Assembly: GCF_000621505.1 (NCBI RefSeq)
Contig: NZ_JHYD01000046.1
Span: 1 to 54,675 of the forward strand
Direction: 5' to 3'
Source: Ruminiclostridium cellobioparum DSM 1351 = ATCC 15832
GTDB taxonomy: Bacteria > Bacillota > Clostridia > Acetivibrionales > DSM-1351
DNA: 54,675 nucleotides
Made by a program: the position numbers and the translations under genes. Each line of letters starts with the position of its first letter. Position 1 is the stretch's first letter. The notes under the pieces are model-generated. The model did no database searches and was not told where the DNA came from. It saw only the letters and a program-made list of their open reading frames with translations. Shown one piece after another: positions 18,230-26,873 of the stretch.

Positions 18230-18270
18230 AAAATACCGGTACTGTGATAGTTCAGCACCGGTATTTTTTT
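18230..18270. terminator. Rho-independent terminator after the metal ABC operon
   Basis: AAATACCGGT (18231-18240) pairs with ACCGGTATTT (18257-18266), followed by Ts to 18270. It lies between convergent genes and may serve both. Confidence 0.88.
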
Positions 18271-18295
18271 ATCCAATTGACATAAATTCATTGCT

Positions 18296-20737
18296 TTATC
18301 CCATAACCACCAAAATATCATTTTTATCAGAAAGCCCCTCGAATGCGGCATAGCAGCCCTCAAGCTTTTTCCCGTTAATAATCAGGTGCTTTACTCCTTT
18401 TTCAACGCCTGCCGAATTATCCACCTCTATATTAAGAAGCTTTCCGCGGAAAATCTTTGTCATACTGAAGGATTTCCATGCAGCAGGAATGCAGGGATTT
18501 ATATTTATTCCGTCATAGTCCGGCTGGAGTCCCAGAATTCCGTTGACAGCGGCAACCATCACTGTTGAGGCCGTACCGGTGAGCCAGTGCACATGCGAGC
18601 GGCCGTGATTCAAGGTGTCGATGCCTTCGGTTGCCTGACCGTGAACATAGGGCTCCAGCACCCTGATTTCGGCCTGCTCATTCATGGCGGCAGGATTAAT
18701 TTCATTAAAATATTCATAAGCTCTGTTGCCGTTGCCCACAATAGTTTCGGCCAGAATAAGCCAACCCTGGGGCTGGGAGAATATACCCGCATTCTCCTTT
18801 GTTCCCTCATTAAAGAGTACCATCCTGGCAACAGGCAGCCCAAACTTCTTGAATGCAGGGTAGAAAAGCATGGCACCATATTTGGTATTGAGCTTCCTGT
18901 ACACCTGCTCAAGTGCAAGTCCGGCTCTTTCCCCGCCGGCTGCGCCGCTGATGACGGCCCAGGTTTGCGGATTCAGCCAGAGACTGGCCTCTTCGTTGTC
19001 TTTTGAGCCTATGGTGTAACCGGCCTCGGTAAAGCCTCGGACATACCGGGTCCCTTCCCAGGCAAAATCGTCGAAGGCCTCGCTTAATCTCTCCATATGC
19101 TTATCAGCCCATTCCACATCAGAACCATACCCTTTTCTTGAAGCAAAATCCTTGAATATGGACAGGGCGTAGTATAACTGGAATGCAACAAACATGGATT
19201 CGCCTTTGGTTCCCAATCTCAGGCAGTCATTCCAGTCGGCAAAGAGGCCGGCAGGAAAGCCGTGGGGGCCCTGTCTGTCCAGATTGAACTGTATTGCCTG
19301 CTTAAGGTGGTTATAGACTGATGCCTGTTCTCTGTCGGCATAGGGGATAACCTCATCTATAAAGTTCCAATCCCCGCTTTCCTTGATATAGGTCATAACC
19401 GTGGGGAAAAGCCACAGAGCATCATCCGCCCTGTAAAAGGACTGTCCGGTCTTTCTGGCATATTCCGATTCATCGGGGGTTTCAACTTTTCCCGGGACAT
19501 GGTCGAACTTTACAAGAGGAAGACCTCCCCCGTTTGAAATCTGGGCCGACAGCATGAGGCAGAGACGTTCCTTTGCCAGCCTGTGATCCAGGTGAATTAT
19601 ACCCTGGATATCCTGAACGGTATCGCGGTAACCCAGGCCGTTTCTCAGACCGCAGTACTGGAAGGAGGCCGCCCTCGACCACAGGAAGGTTATAAAGCAC
19701 TGGTACGCATTCCAGACGTTGACCATGTTGTCAAATTTATCATCGGGAGTATCTATCTGCAGCTTTTCCAGCCTTGAGTGCCAGAGATGCTTTAACTCCC
19801 CCAGCTGCTGCCCCGCCAGATCGGTATTGTTTGAGAGGGCGGTATCATAGGTGTTGATGATTTCCCTGGCAATTTCCCCGTCTCCGGCACCCAGCAGGAA
19901 AATCATTTCTTTTTCCTCGCCGGGATTCAAGGTTATATCGATTTGGAGGGCACCGCAGGAATTACCGTTATAAGCGGGTGTGTTTGAGCATCTTCCGGCT
20001 TCCACAGCCGCAGGATTTCCATAATTTCTATAGCTGCCTATGAACACGTCTCTTTCACCGTCAAATGCCGCCACCTCAGCCCCGGCCACTCCGAAAAACC
20101 TGAAGGAGGGATCACCCATTGCATCACAGCCTCCGTCAACATCAGCGGCTGCTTCACTGCCATTTTCGTTTATTACCTGGAGAATGTGATTCCCTTTAAA
20201 ATAAGTTTTGCTGATGAACTGGGAATACTGCAGATTTACAGTATCATTTTCATAGTGGTCATGATTTGTAAACTCGACCATTCCAAAGACAGACAGCGTT
20301 CTTGCAGATGCTCCGCTGTTTTTTATCCTTAGGCCCCATACTTCATGGAATTTATTCAGGGGAACAAAATATGAGGTATTGGTTTCAATATCCCTGTATT
20401 GGGACTTTATTGTTGTATAGGCCGTCCCATGCCGGCATTCGCTCTTATACGAGTCCCGAGGCTTGCACACAGGCTGCCATGACCCAGACCAGTAATCCCC
20501 GTCGGAATTGTCGCGTATGTAGATATACCTCCCGGGCTGATCGTTGGACCTGGAGTTTAGCCTGAAGCGGGTAATTCTCCCGGAGGCTCCTGACTTCACA
20601 AAACTGTAGCCTGTTGCGTTATTGGATATTATTGCACCGTAATCCACCGAACCTAAATAGTTGCACCAGGGTGCAGGCGTATCCGGGCGGGTAATGACGT
20701 ATTCCCTGTTAAATTCATCAAATTGACCAAATTGCAT
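18296..20737 (-). CDS. GH94 inverting disaccharide phosphorylase
   Basis: An 813-residue cytoplasmic GH94 enzyme, which splits a beta-linked disaccharide with phosphate to a sugar 1-phosphate plus a free sugar. The N-terminal beta-sandwich opens with FGQFDEFNREYVITRPDTPAPWCNYLG, close to clostridial cellobiose phosphorylase. The (alpha/alpha)6 domain includes SRAASFQYCGLRNGLGYRD. The general-acid Asp lies in ADWNDCL (Asp501), and GTKENAGIFSQPQGW and HGRSHVHWLTGTAS follow. The cellobiose enzyme's region before the acid differs here (a longer segment near FDHVPGKVETPDE), so the substrate may not be cellobiose; chitobiose, laminaribiose or another disaccharide is possible. The ATG at 20737 follows GGAGG; a TTG six codons earlier is unlikely. 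Confidence 0.9.
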   Translation of the reverse strand: MQFGQFDEFNREYVITRPDTPAPWCNYLGSVDYGAIISNNATGYSFVKSGASGRITRFRLNSRSNDQPGRYIYIRDNSDGDYWSGSWQPVCKPRDSYKSECRHGTAYTTIKSQYRDIETNTSYFVPLNKFHEVWGLRIKNSGASARTLSVFGMVEFTNHDHYENDTVNLQYSQFISKTYFKGNHILQVINENGSEAAADVDGGCDAMGDPSFRFFGVAGAEVAAFDGERDVFIGSYRNYGNPAAVEAGRCSNTPAYNGNSCGALQIDITLNPGEEKEMIFLLGAGDGEIAREIINTYDTALSNNTDLAGQQLGELKHLWHSRLEKLQIDTPDDKFDNMVNVWNAYQCFITFLWSRAASFQYCGLRNGLGYRDTVQDIQGIIHLDHRLAKERLCLMLSAQISNGGGLPLVKFDHVPGKVETPDESEYARKTGQSFYRADDALWLFPTVMTYIKESGDWNFIDEVIPYADREQASVYNHLKQAIQFNLDRQGPHGFPAGLFADWNDCLRLGTKGESMFVAFQLYYALSIFKDFASRKGYGSDVEWADKHMERLSEAFDDFAWEGTRYVRGFTEAGYTIGSKDNEEASLWLNPQTWAVISGAAGGERAGLALEQVYRKLNTKYGAMLFYPAFKKFGLPVARMVLFNEGTKENAGIFSQPQGWLILAETIVGNGNRAYEYFNEINPAAMNEQAEIRVLEPYVHGQATEGIDTLNHGRSHVHWLTGTASTVMVAAVNGILGLQPDYDGININPCIPAAWKSFSMTKIFRGKLLNIEVDNSAGVEKGVKHLIINGKKLEGCYAAFEGLSDKNDILVVMG

Positions 20738-20879
20738 CGGAATTAATACCTCCAATCAGTAAAACCGTGTTCACAGTTATTAAAAAAATAATAAACTCAA
20801 AGCTATGAGGAAATGATACCATAACTTGAATAAATCTCCAAACATTTTTAATATAAATTTTTTAAATTGAAACTCTATT

Positions 20880-20949
20880 AAAAGTACATACCTGAAATCG
20901 TAGCTAAAACACTTGTGATTAACTATACAAATTTCAGGTATGTACTTTT
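20880..20949. repeat. 19-bp perfect inverted repeat
   Basis: AAAAGTACATACCTGAAAT (20880-20898) and its exact complement (20931-20949) enclose a 32-base loop, just after the acetyl esterase stop and before the GH94 gene on the same strand. Transcripts from either strand end in short T runs, so it may be a terminator or attenuating hairpin. It could also be the footprint of a small palindromic element. A 62-codon frame across it is not a convincing gene. Confidence 0.6.
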
Positions 20950-20960
20950 GAGCAATCCAT

Positions 20961-21926
20961 TTATTCATTCTGCAGATACTTCATCAAAGTGCGGAGCTTC
21001 GGTATTGTAGCTCCGGGCATGTATTCATGTCCGAAATATCTGAAAACGGCTATTTCTTTTGAACAGGTCAGCTGATTGTAGGCTGAGAAAACTGTTGAAG
21101 GAGGAGTTATGTCATCCACCAGACCGGAACTTATCCAGGTATGGCATTTTATCCTGGGTGCAAGATTCATCACATCAAAATATGTAAGAGTTTTCTTTGC
21201 CCGTATTTCAATTTCGGGAGAGGGATTTCTCCTGAAATACTCGTTGAACTCGTTGTAGGGGCCGTTTGGAGCGATGTCTATAGCCCTCTCAAAGTTTGAG
21301 AGGTAGGGACAGTCAGCAACAGCAACCACAGGTATACCGCTCAGTGCCGCCGCCGCCAGCGTCAGTCCTCCGCCCTGGCTCCCTCCGTGTACGCCTATCC
21401 TTTTGGCGTCGACATTATCAATGGCGGCCAGTACCTCCAGCGCCCGGACAGCATCCAGATATACCGCTCTGTAGTAGTATTCCATGGGATCAAGGATACC
21501 CTTTGTCATCCAGCCTGAAACTCCTCCGGTGGTGGAAGTCACATTGTCACAGCTATAACCCTGCTGTCCGCGGACAAGCATCTGAAAAGCTGCATAGCCA
21601 TGTAAGGCCCAGTTTACGGTATCTCCCACGCAGCCGTCCATGGCCCAGTTATAACCGTGGTACAGCATCAGGCCGGGATGGGGGCCCTCTTTGTCAGGGA
21701 TAGCAAAGTAACCCTGTATATTGGCATTATTAAAGCCTGAAAAATTTAGTGTAAAAACCTTTACCCCTTTAACCGGATAATCAAATGGTGTCAAAGTATA
21801 TTTAAGAGGAATTTTAGACAGCTCATTGAGAGCATTACTCCAGAAATCATCAAAGTCAGGCTGTTTTGTCAGCTCAGGTTTAAAATTCTTTAACTGCTCA
21901 AGAGGCAGATCATAAGGCTGAAGCAT
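20961..21926 (-). CDS. CE7 acetyl xylan esterase / cephalosporin-C deacetylase
   Basis: A 321-residue alpha/beta-hydrolase of carbohydrate esterase family 7. It has RGQQGYS (the RGQ motif, about 115), the nucleophile motif GGSQGGG with Ser near 187, the catalytic Asp in SGLVDDITPP (about 275) and the catalytic His in GHEYMPG (about 305). There is no signal peptide, so it acts in the cytoplasm and removes acetyl groups from imported xylo-oligosaccharides. The ATG at 21926 follows AAGGAG. It sits upstream of the GH94 gene on the same strand, and both handle oligosaccharides after uptake. Confidence 0.93.
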   Translation of the reverse strand: MLQPYDLPLEQLKNFKPELTKQPDFDDFWSNALNELSKIPLKYTLTPFDYPVKGVKVFTLNFSGFNNANIQGYFAIPDKEGPHPGLMLYHGYNWAMDGCVGDTVNWALHGYAAFQMLVRGQQGYSCDNVTSTTGGVSGWMTKGILDPMEYYYRAVYLDAVRALEVLAAIDNVDAKRIGVHGGSQGGGLTLAAAALSGIPVVAVADCPYLSNFERAIDIAPNGPYNEFNEYFRRNPSPEIEIRAKKTLTYFDVMNLAPRIKCHTWISSGLVDDITPPSTVFSAYNQLTCSKEIAVFRYFGHEYMPGATIPKLRTLMKYLQNE

Positions 21927-22122
21927 AATATTAGTCTCCTTAATTTACAAAATAGAATAATAATACAATTATACCCCTGCCATTTTATTGTAACAAGACT
22001 TTTTAGACTTGAGTATTAGTTGTTAAGCACTATTATTCTATATCTTTTATTCCTAATATTGCTAATTTTTTCAAAATTCTATAATATAGTATATAGAAGT
22101 GTACAGGTAAGGAGGCTGAATC

Positions 22123-24030
22123 ATGGGTAATAAGAAAGCTGTTGTATTGGTTATGCTGCTACTTATCTCAATATTCACAGGAAGCTGCAGCGATTCCGGT
22201 GAAAGAGCCGGTGTGGTACCAGGAGTGAATGTTTCGGTGCCGGACAACGGATACGATGAATTAGAATCCTTATATGATGAAAAGAAATCTGTCGATGAGA
22301 ATATTTCAACATTCCTTAATGAAATGACACTTGAAGAAAAGGTAGGCCAGATGCTTCAGGTTGAGAGAAGGTCTATTTCCTCAAAAGATATCCAGAAGTT
22401 TTTTATAGGGTCGGTTCTGGCGGCGGGAGGGTCGGTTCCTGAGAAAAATACCATGGTGGAGTGGCGCAAATTGACCGACGAATATAAATCTGCCGCCGCC
22501 CATACAAGGTTGGGCATTCCGCTCCTGTTTGCCATAGACGCCGTCCATGGTAACAATAATCTTGAGAATACCGTGATATATCCACATAATATTGGGCTGG
22601 GGGCAGGCAGTGACAGCGAATTGGCGGGCAAGATAGCAGGTGCCACGGCACTGGAGCTCAATGCAGCCGGCATTGACTGGAACTTCTCTCCCTGTGTTGC
22701 CGTCAGCAACGATATACGGTGGGGAAGGAGCTATGAGAGCTTCAGTGAGAATCCCGATCTTGTGAGCATAATGTCCATCCCGTATATTACAAACATGCAG
22801 AAGAACGGTGTGGTAGCCTGTGCAAAACACTATGTGGCTGACGGTGCGGTAAGCTACGGAACGGGAGACAGCGGTTACCTGATGGATCAGGGGAACGTGA
22901 ATATAAACCAGAAGGACCTGAACGATACATGCCTGTCTGTATACCAGGAAACCATCAATGCAGGAGTTAAAAGTATTATGGTGTCCTACAGCAGCATTAA
23001 CAATGAGAAGAACCATGGGAACAAGTACCTTTTACAGGACCGGCTCAAGGACGATATGGGCTTTAACGGGATTGTGATAAGTGATTTTGAAGGAATTCAC
23101 CAGCTCAAGGGTGGAAGCTTGTACGACAAGGTGATCCTGGCTGTTGATGCGGGTATTGATGTACTCATGGAGGCGTCCCAGTGGAGGGAATGTTATGAAG
23201 CGCTGATTGAGGCGGTGGGAAATGGCGACATACGTACCGAGCGTATAAATGATGCTGTAGCCAGGGTCCTCAGAGTGAAGATGGAAATGGGAAAGTTTGA
23301 AAACGTTTCTTCAATACCTGCAAATGAATATTCGCTCCGTAATATAATTCACAAGCAGATTGCAGAGGAAGCAGTACTGAAATCGCTGGTACTGTTAAAA
23401 AACAAGGATAACATCATACCCTTCGGCAATAATCAAAACATAGCTGTTATAGGGCCCGCGGCAGATAATATAGGTATTCAGTGCGGGGGATGGACAAAAA
23501 CCTGGCAGGGCGGCATGGATAATGAAGATGGACGATGGATGAGCGGCACCACAATCTTAGACGGTTTTAAAGAGCTTGCAGGCAAAAAAGGTCATAAAAT
23601 AATAACGGATATTGCAAAACTCGAAGAGGCCGATATTATTGTTGCCGTACTTGGAGAATACCCCTATGCAGAGGGGAAGGGGGATGACGACAGCATGGAT
23701 CTTGTCAACGGAACTGCATTGGCCGATAATGAAAGAACTCTCAAAGCTGCGTATGCCGCCAAAAAACCAATAATTGTAATACTGGTCTCAGGACGTCCAA
23801 GAATAATAACCGATGAAATAGACAGGTGGGATGGCCTGGTACAGGCATGGCTTCCGGGAACAGAGGGAGGAGTGATTGCAAGGGCATTTTATGGAGATGC
23901 TGAATTTACGGCGAGACTGCCGGTTACCTGGCCGCGGAATCTGGAGCAGCTGCCTATAACCCTCTATAAGCAATCGGATGGTTACAATGCTCTTTTCCCA
24001 TATGGATATGGACTGAATGTGAAGAACTAG
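22123..24030 (+). CDS. GH3 beta-glycosidase, lipoprotein
   Basis: A 635-residue GH3 enzyme with a signal peptide and lipobox (FTGSC, Cys about 23), so it is probably anchored outside the membrane. The N-terminal TIM-barrel contains EEKVGQMLQVER, FAIDAVHGNNN, NFSPCVAVSNDIRWGRSYESF and CAKHYVADG. The nucleophile Asp is in GIVISDFEGI. The C-terminal sandwich has VLLKNKDNIIPF and VAVLGEYPYAEGKGDD. Sequence resembles exo-1,3/1,4-beta-glucosidases, which release glucose from cello- or laminari-oligosaccharides. The start ATG follows AAGGAGG. The divergent gap of about 195 bases to the CE7 gene is AT-rich and must hold both promoters; I could not place boxes with confidence. Confidence 0.93.
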   Translation: MGNKKAVVLVMLLLISIFTGSCSDSGERAGVVPGVNVSVPDNGYDELESLYDEKKSVDENISTFLNEMTLEEKVGQMLQVERRSISSKDIQKFFIGSVLAAGGSVPEKNTMVEWRKLTDEYKSAAAHTRLGIPLLFAIDAVHGNNNLENTVIYPHNIGLGAGSDSELAGKIAGATALELNAAGIDWNFSPCVAVSNDIRWGRSYESFSENPDLVSIMSIPYITNMQKNGVVACAKHYVADGAVSYGTGDSGYLMDQGNVNINQKDLNDTCLSVYQETINAGVKSIMVSYSSINNEKNHGNKYLLQDRLKDDMGFNGIVISDFEGIHQLKGGSLYDKVILAVDAGIDVLMEASQWRECYEALIEAVGNGDIRTERINDAVARVLRVKMEMGKFENVSSIPANEYSLRNIIHKQIAEEAVLKSLVLLKNKDNIIPFGNNQNIAVIGPAADNIGIQCGGWTKTWQGGMDNEDGRWMSGTTILDGFKELAGKKGHKIITDIAKLEEADIIVAVLGEYPYAEGKGDDDSMDLVNGTALADNERTLKAAYAAKKPIIVILVSGRPRIITDEIDRWDGLVQAWLPGTEGGVIARAFYGDAEFTARLPVTWPRNLEQLPITLYKQSDGYNALFPYGYGLNVKN

Positions 24031-24239
24031 TTTTCCACAGTTGTCCCAGCCATGTAATTTTACGTTATTCACAGACTTATACACATTATCCACAGGGTAG
24101 ACGGAGCAAATAAATAACATTGACATAACAACTAGACGCTTGAGTTTTCAGTATGTTCAGATATTTATACAAGGTTTTGGCCCGGATATTTCACATATCC
24201 ACACATGAGAAATTAACAGTTATCCAAAAGTTATCAACA
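24031..24239 (+). other. Cluster of DnaA-box-like 9-mers
   Basis: One perfect consensus box TTATCCACA lies at 24086-24094, directly abutting TTATACACA (24077-24085) and close to TTATTCACA (24065-24073) and TTTTCCACA (24031-24039). Further boxes are ATATCCACA (24195-24203), TTATCCAAA (24220-24228) and TTATCAACA (24231-24239). All seven are on the same strand, each within one or two changes of consensus. No dnaA, dnaN or recF gene is near, so this is more likely a DnaA-titrating or regulatory cluster than the origin. Confidence 0.55.
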
Positions 24240-24245
24240 ATGAAA

Positions 24246-24275
24246 TAGAAGGCGGGGAATCATCCCCGCCTTCTA
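24246..24275 (-). terminator. Strong GC-rich terminator between convergent genes
   Basis: TAGAAGGCGGGGA pairs with TCCCCGCCTTCTA around a 4-base loop. The T-rich side faces left (TATTTCATTG), which suits the minus-strand zinc-ribbon gene best. It may also end the GH3 transcript. Confidence 0.8.
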
Positions 24276-24298
24276 TTAAACCGTCCTACCGGATATTT

Positions 24299-24601
24299 TT
24301 ATAATTCTTCTTCCTCATCCAAATCATCATCATCAAGAGCGTCATCATTGGTGGTCAGTTTTTTTTCAGAGTCGTCCAATCTTTCAAGATAATCATCAAT
24401 AAGGTCTACAGCTTCCGATTTACTCATAGCTTCCAGGTTAACGTCGCTGATATCCTCTCCCAATTGCTCGGCAAGTTCTTTTATATATTCGACCTGCTGA
24501 GCGGTTGCTAATTCCACCATGGATTTAATGTGCTGATCGCATTTTTTGTTTGTACAGCTGCCGTTAATCTTTAATGAACCACACTTGTTACAAAATTCCA
24601 T
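24299..24601 (-). CDS. Small zinc-ribbon protein with acidic tail
   Basis: A 100-residue protein. The N-terminus MEFCNKCGSLKINGSCTNKKC has two Cys pairs (C-x2-C and C-x4-C), a zinc-ribbon pattern. A helical middle (QQVEYIKELAEQLGEDISD, then MSKSEAVDLIDDYLERL) resembles short SAP-like or DUF3072 segments. The last 20 residues are almost all Asp and Glu. GGGGTGA lies eight bases before the ATG at 24601; an in-frame GTG four codons upstream is less likely. Function is unknown. The zinc ribbon and SAP-like helices suggest nucleic-acid or protein contact. Confidence 0.75.
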   Translation of the reverse strand: MEFCNKCGSLKINGSCTNKKCDQHIKSMVELATAQQVEYIKELAEQLGEDISDVNLEAMSKSEAVDLIDDYLERLDDSEKKLTTNDDALDDDDLDEEEEL

Positions 24602-24830
24602 AAACAATATCACCCCGCAATTATTAACTATAGCATATTATTAGATAATCGGGTCAAAAGTCCCCTTGTGATAAGGCCAGCACGACCAGTCACTTAAAAA
24701 TAATTGATATTATATATTATAATACGTGCTAAAGTATTTAATGTAAATATATAATTTCTATTTTTACTAAATAACTATCACAATATTATGCATAATAGTA
24801 ATAAAATACAAGAGGTTTTTAAAAATTTCC

Positions 24831-25382
24831 CTACTTTTGTACTATTCGGAGCAGAAGGCTGCCTGCCGATTTAAAAATTAGAAGGAAAATGACAGAGTTG
24901 ATCCCGGCTTTCATTAAGTTAAAGGGCAACAGTATCGGGACAATCATTGAAATGACCGCATCAACCGGTGTGCCTGCAAAAAGCGGATAAAAGATCAGAT
25001 TCAGCGGAATCATCACAGCTGTCATAGCCAGAGTTCCACAGAACAAACCTATTATTAATCCCTTCATGTTCCTGTTTTTTGAGTAAATCGCCGAGGAAAT
25101 CCCAACCAGGGCAGAAGCGGCGAAAATGTGCATAACGCAGCCAATCCAGCCACTGCCGCTGCTTACGGTCACAGCCTGGACAATCGAGGTAACGGCGCTC
25201 AGAAGTATACCGGCCAGAGGTCCGAATATGAAGCCTCCCATAAGAATCGGTATATCTCCGGCATCATACTCCAAAAACGGTGCCGCCGGGAAAGGGAATC
25301 TCAGCGGTGAGATAATCAGGATTATGGAAATGGCTATTAAAATTCCCATTGTTGTCAGTTGTTTAATTTTACTGCTGTTCAT
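24831..25382 (-). CDS. ribU: ECF transporter S component, riboflavin (RibU)
   Basis: A 183-residue integral membrane protein with about six segments, of the ECF_trnsprt / RibU family. It binds riboflavin and docks to a shared EcfAAT energy module encoded elsewhere. The N-terminal MGILIAISIILI and the loop FLEYDAGDIPILMGGFIFGPLAG are RibU hallmarks. The FMN riboswitch 160 bases upstream supports the flavin assignment directly. The start ATG at 25382 follows a GGGGGGT run. The 217-base gap between its neighbour's start (24601) and its own stop shows nothing recognisable. Confidence 0.93.
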   Translation of the reverse strand: MNSSKIKQLTTMGILIAISIILIISPLRFPFPAAPFLEYDAGDIPILMGGFIFGPLAGILLSAVTSIVQAVTVSSGSGWIGCVMHIFAASALVGISSAIYSKNRNMKGLIIGLFCGTLAMTAVMIPLNLIFYPLFAGTPVDAVISMIVPILLPFNLMKAGINSVIFLLIFKSAGSLLLRIVQK

Positions 25383-25484
25383 ACAAAAAATACCCCCCCA
25401 GGTTTATTTGCGTTCTTACAGAATTGAAAGGAAGAATTCAGGTACGCCTCCAACTTCATTTTTTACTTATAATATAAATAATAT

Positions 25485-25519
25485 AAAAGCCCTGTGAATA
25501 AAATAATCCACAGAGCCCA
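25485..25519 (-). terminator. Riboswitch expression-platform terminator
   Basis: On the minus strand GGGCTCTGTGGA pairs with TTCACAGGGC, followed by TTTTAT. It lies between the FMN aptamer and ribU, where it would form when FMN is bound. Confidence 0.75.
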
Positions 25520-25540
25520 AAAAGCATTTTAAACGCCAAT

Positions 25541-25662
25541 TCTTCTTCCATCCAGACTGTACTGTCGGCCACGGGATCTCACCATGTCTGCTTTCGCTCG
25601 CGGGCTAATGCATTCAACTGCATATTACCGCCGGTAGGGAATTCCACCCTGCCCTGAAGATA
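25541..25662 (-). promoter_or_regulatory. FMN riboswitch (RFN element) controlling ribU
   Basis: Read on the minus strand, it begins ATCTTCAGGGCAGGGTGGAA, continues with TCCCTACCGGCGGTAAT, AGCCCGCGAGC, GATCCCGTGG and CCGACAGT, and ends with AGTCTGGATGGAAGAAG. These are the conserved blocks of the RFN aptamer in the right order. Binding of FMN would promote the terminator at 25485-25519 and shut off riboflavin uptake. Confidence 0.96.
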
Positions 25663-25713
25663 CGCAATATTAAATTTAATCATACTATAATATTTTTCCT
25701 GTTTATTGATAAA

Positions 25714-25743
25714 ATTATATCACTGGTAGTAAAAAAGCGTCAA
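25714..25743 (-). promoter_or_regulatory. Promoter of the FMN riboswitch / ribU transcript
   Basis: On the minus strand TTGACG (25743-25738), 18 bases, TATAAT (25719-25714), about 50 bases before the aptamer. Confidence 0.7.
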
Positions 25744-25868
25744 GAACTATATACTCACAATTTTTTATATTTTAGGGTAATAATTTGCATATGTCTGTTA
25801 GATAAAATGTAAATGTGTTAAAATTGGAAATATATAAGCAAATATAAATAAAGTAATCTGGAGGAGTT

Positions 25869-26741
25869 ATGAAGGTAAGAAAAGCGATTATTCCGGCGGC
25901 AGGTCTTGGAACAAGGTTTTTACCTGCTACAAAAGCCACACCTAAAGAAATGATTCCTATTGTGGACAAGCCTACAATACAATACATAGTTGAAGAAGCC
26001 GCTGCAGCAGGCATTGAGGATATACTTATCATCTCAGGCAGAAATAAGAGAGCCATTGAGGATCACTTTGACAAATCCTATGAATTGGAGGAGGAACTCC
26101 GCAGGAAAGGCAAGCATGAGCTTTTAAGCTGCGTCGAAGAGATATCGGGTATTGCGAATATTCACTATATCAGGCAGAAGGAGGCCAAAGGTCTGGGACA
26201 TGCTATTTACTGCGCCAAATCCTTTATAGGAGATGAGCCCTTTGCAGTCCTGCTGGGCGATGATATAGTTGATTCCAAAACGCCATGTATAAAGCAGCTG
26301 ATGAATGTTTACAACGAGTACAGGACAACAATTCTCGGAGTCCAGAAAGTACCCCTTCCCGATGTGTCCAAATATGGAATAATAGCAGGGAGCCAGATTG
26401 ATGAAAGAGTCTACAAGGTCAAGGGACTGGTTGAAAAGCCCGAGGTTGATCAGTCGCCGTCAAATATTGCAATGCTGGGAAGATATATTATTTCTCCCAG
26501 GATATTTGAATTCCTCGAAAAGGCCACTCCCGGCAAGGGCGGAGAGATATGGCTCACCGATGCGCTTCAGCAGCTCATGGAAAGCGAGGCCATGTATGCT
26601 TTCGATTTTGAAGGAGACAGATTTGATGTTGGAGACAGAATAGGCTTTCTTAAGGCCACAGTGGAATTCGCACTGAAGAGGGAGGAGCTGAGTGAGGATT
26701 TCACAGCCTTCCTGAAAGACAGAGTAGAAAGATTGCCATAA
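25869..26741 (+). CDS. galU: UTP--glucose-1-phosphate uridylyltransferase
   Basis: A full-length 290-residue GalU making UDP-glucose from UTP and glucose 1-phosphate. It starts KVRKAIIPAAGLGTRFLPAT (nucleotide-binding loop), then TKATPKEMIPIVDKPTIQYIVEEA, KGLGHAIYCAKSFIGDEPFAVLLGDD and LVEKPEVDQSPSNIAMLGRYI. RBS GGAGGAG precedes the ATG at 25869. It stands alone with its own terminator. Glucose 1-phosphate from a GH94 phosphorylase is a natural source of its substrate, but the genes are not in one operon. Confidence 0.97.
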   Translation: MKVRKAIIPAAGLGTRFLPATKATPKEMIPIVDKPTIQYIVEEAAAAGIEDILIISGRNKRAIEDHFDKSYELEEELRRKGKHELLSCVEEISGIANIHYIRQKEAKGLGHAIYCAKSFIGDEPFAVLLGDDIVDSKTPCIKQLMNVYNEYRTTILGVQKVPLPDVSKYGIIAGSQIDERVYKVKGLVEKPEVDQSPSNIAMLGRYIISPRIFEFLEKATPGKGGEIWLTDALQQLMESEAMYAFDFEGDRFDVGDRIGFLKATVEFALKREELSEDFTAFLKDRVERLP

Positions 26742-26766
26742 AAATTGAACACCGTTTACCGGAATT

Positions 26767-26817
26767 AAAAAGCTGCCGCGAAATTACGTTTTAACATATT
26801 TTCGTGACAGCTTTTTT
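26767..26817. terminator. Terminator after galU
   Basis: AAAAAGCTGCCGCGAAA pairs with TTTCGTGACAGCTTTTTT with one mismatch, A- and T-tracts outside. It lies between convergent genes. Confidence 0.85.
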
Positions 26818-26873
26818 GCTGCTTTATTTTGATTTGGGTTACTGTGTAATTTTTTATATCAGCTGGTAACTCA

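Noticed and set aside
20780-20968. 62-codon minus-strand frame
   Set aside because: It runs through the 19-bp inverted repeat, has no ribosome site and shows no domain. It is treated as noncoding.
24031-24239. Chromosomal replication origin
   Set aside because: The boxes fit, but dnaA, dnaN, recF, gyrB, rpmH or an AT-rich unwinding region with GATC-like or trio elements were not found beside it. A titration or regulatory cluster is the safer reading.
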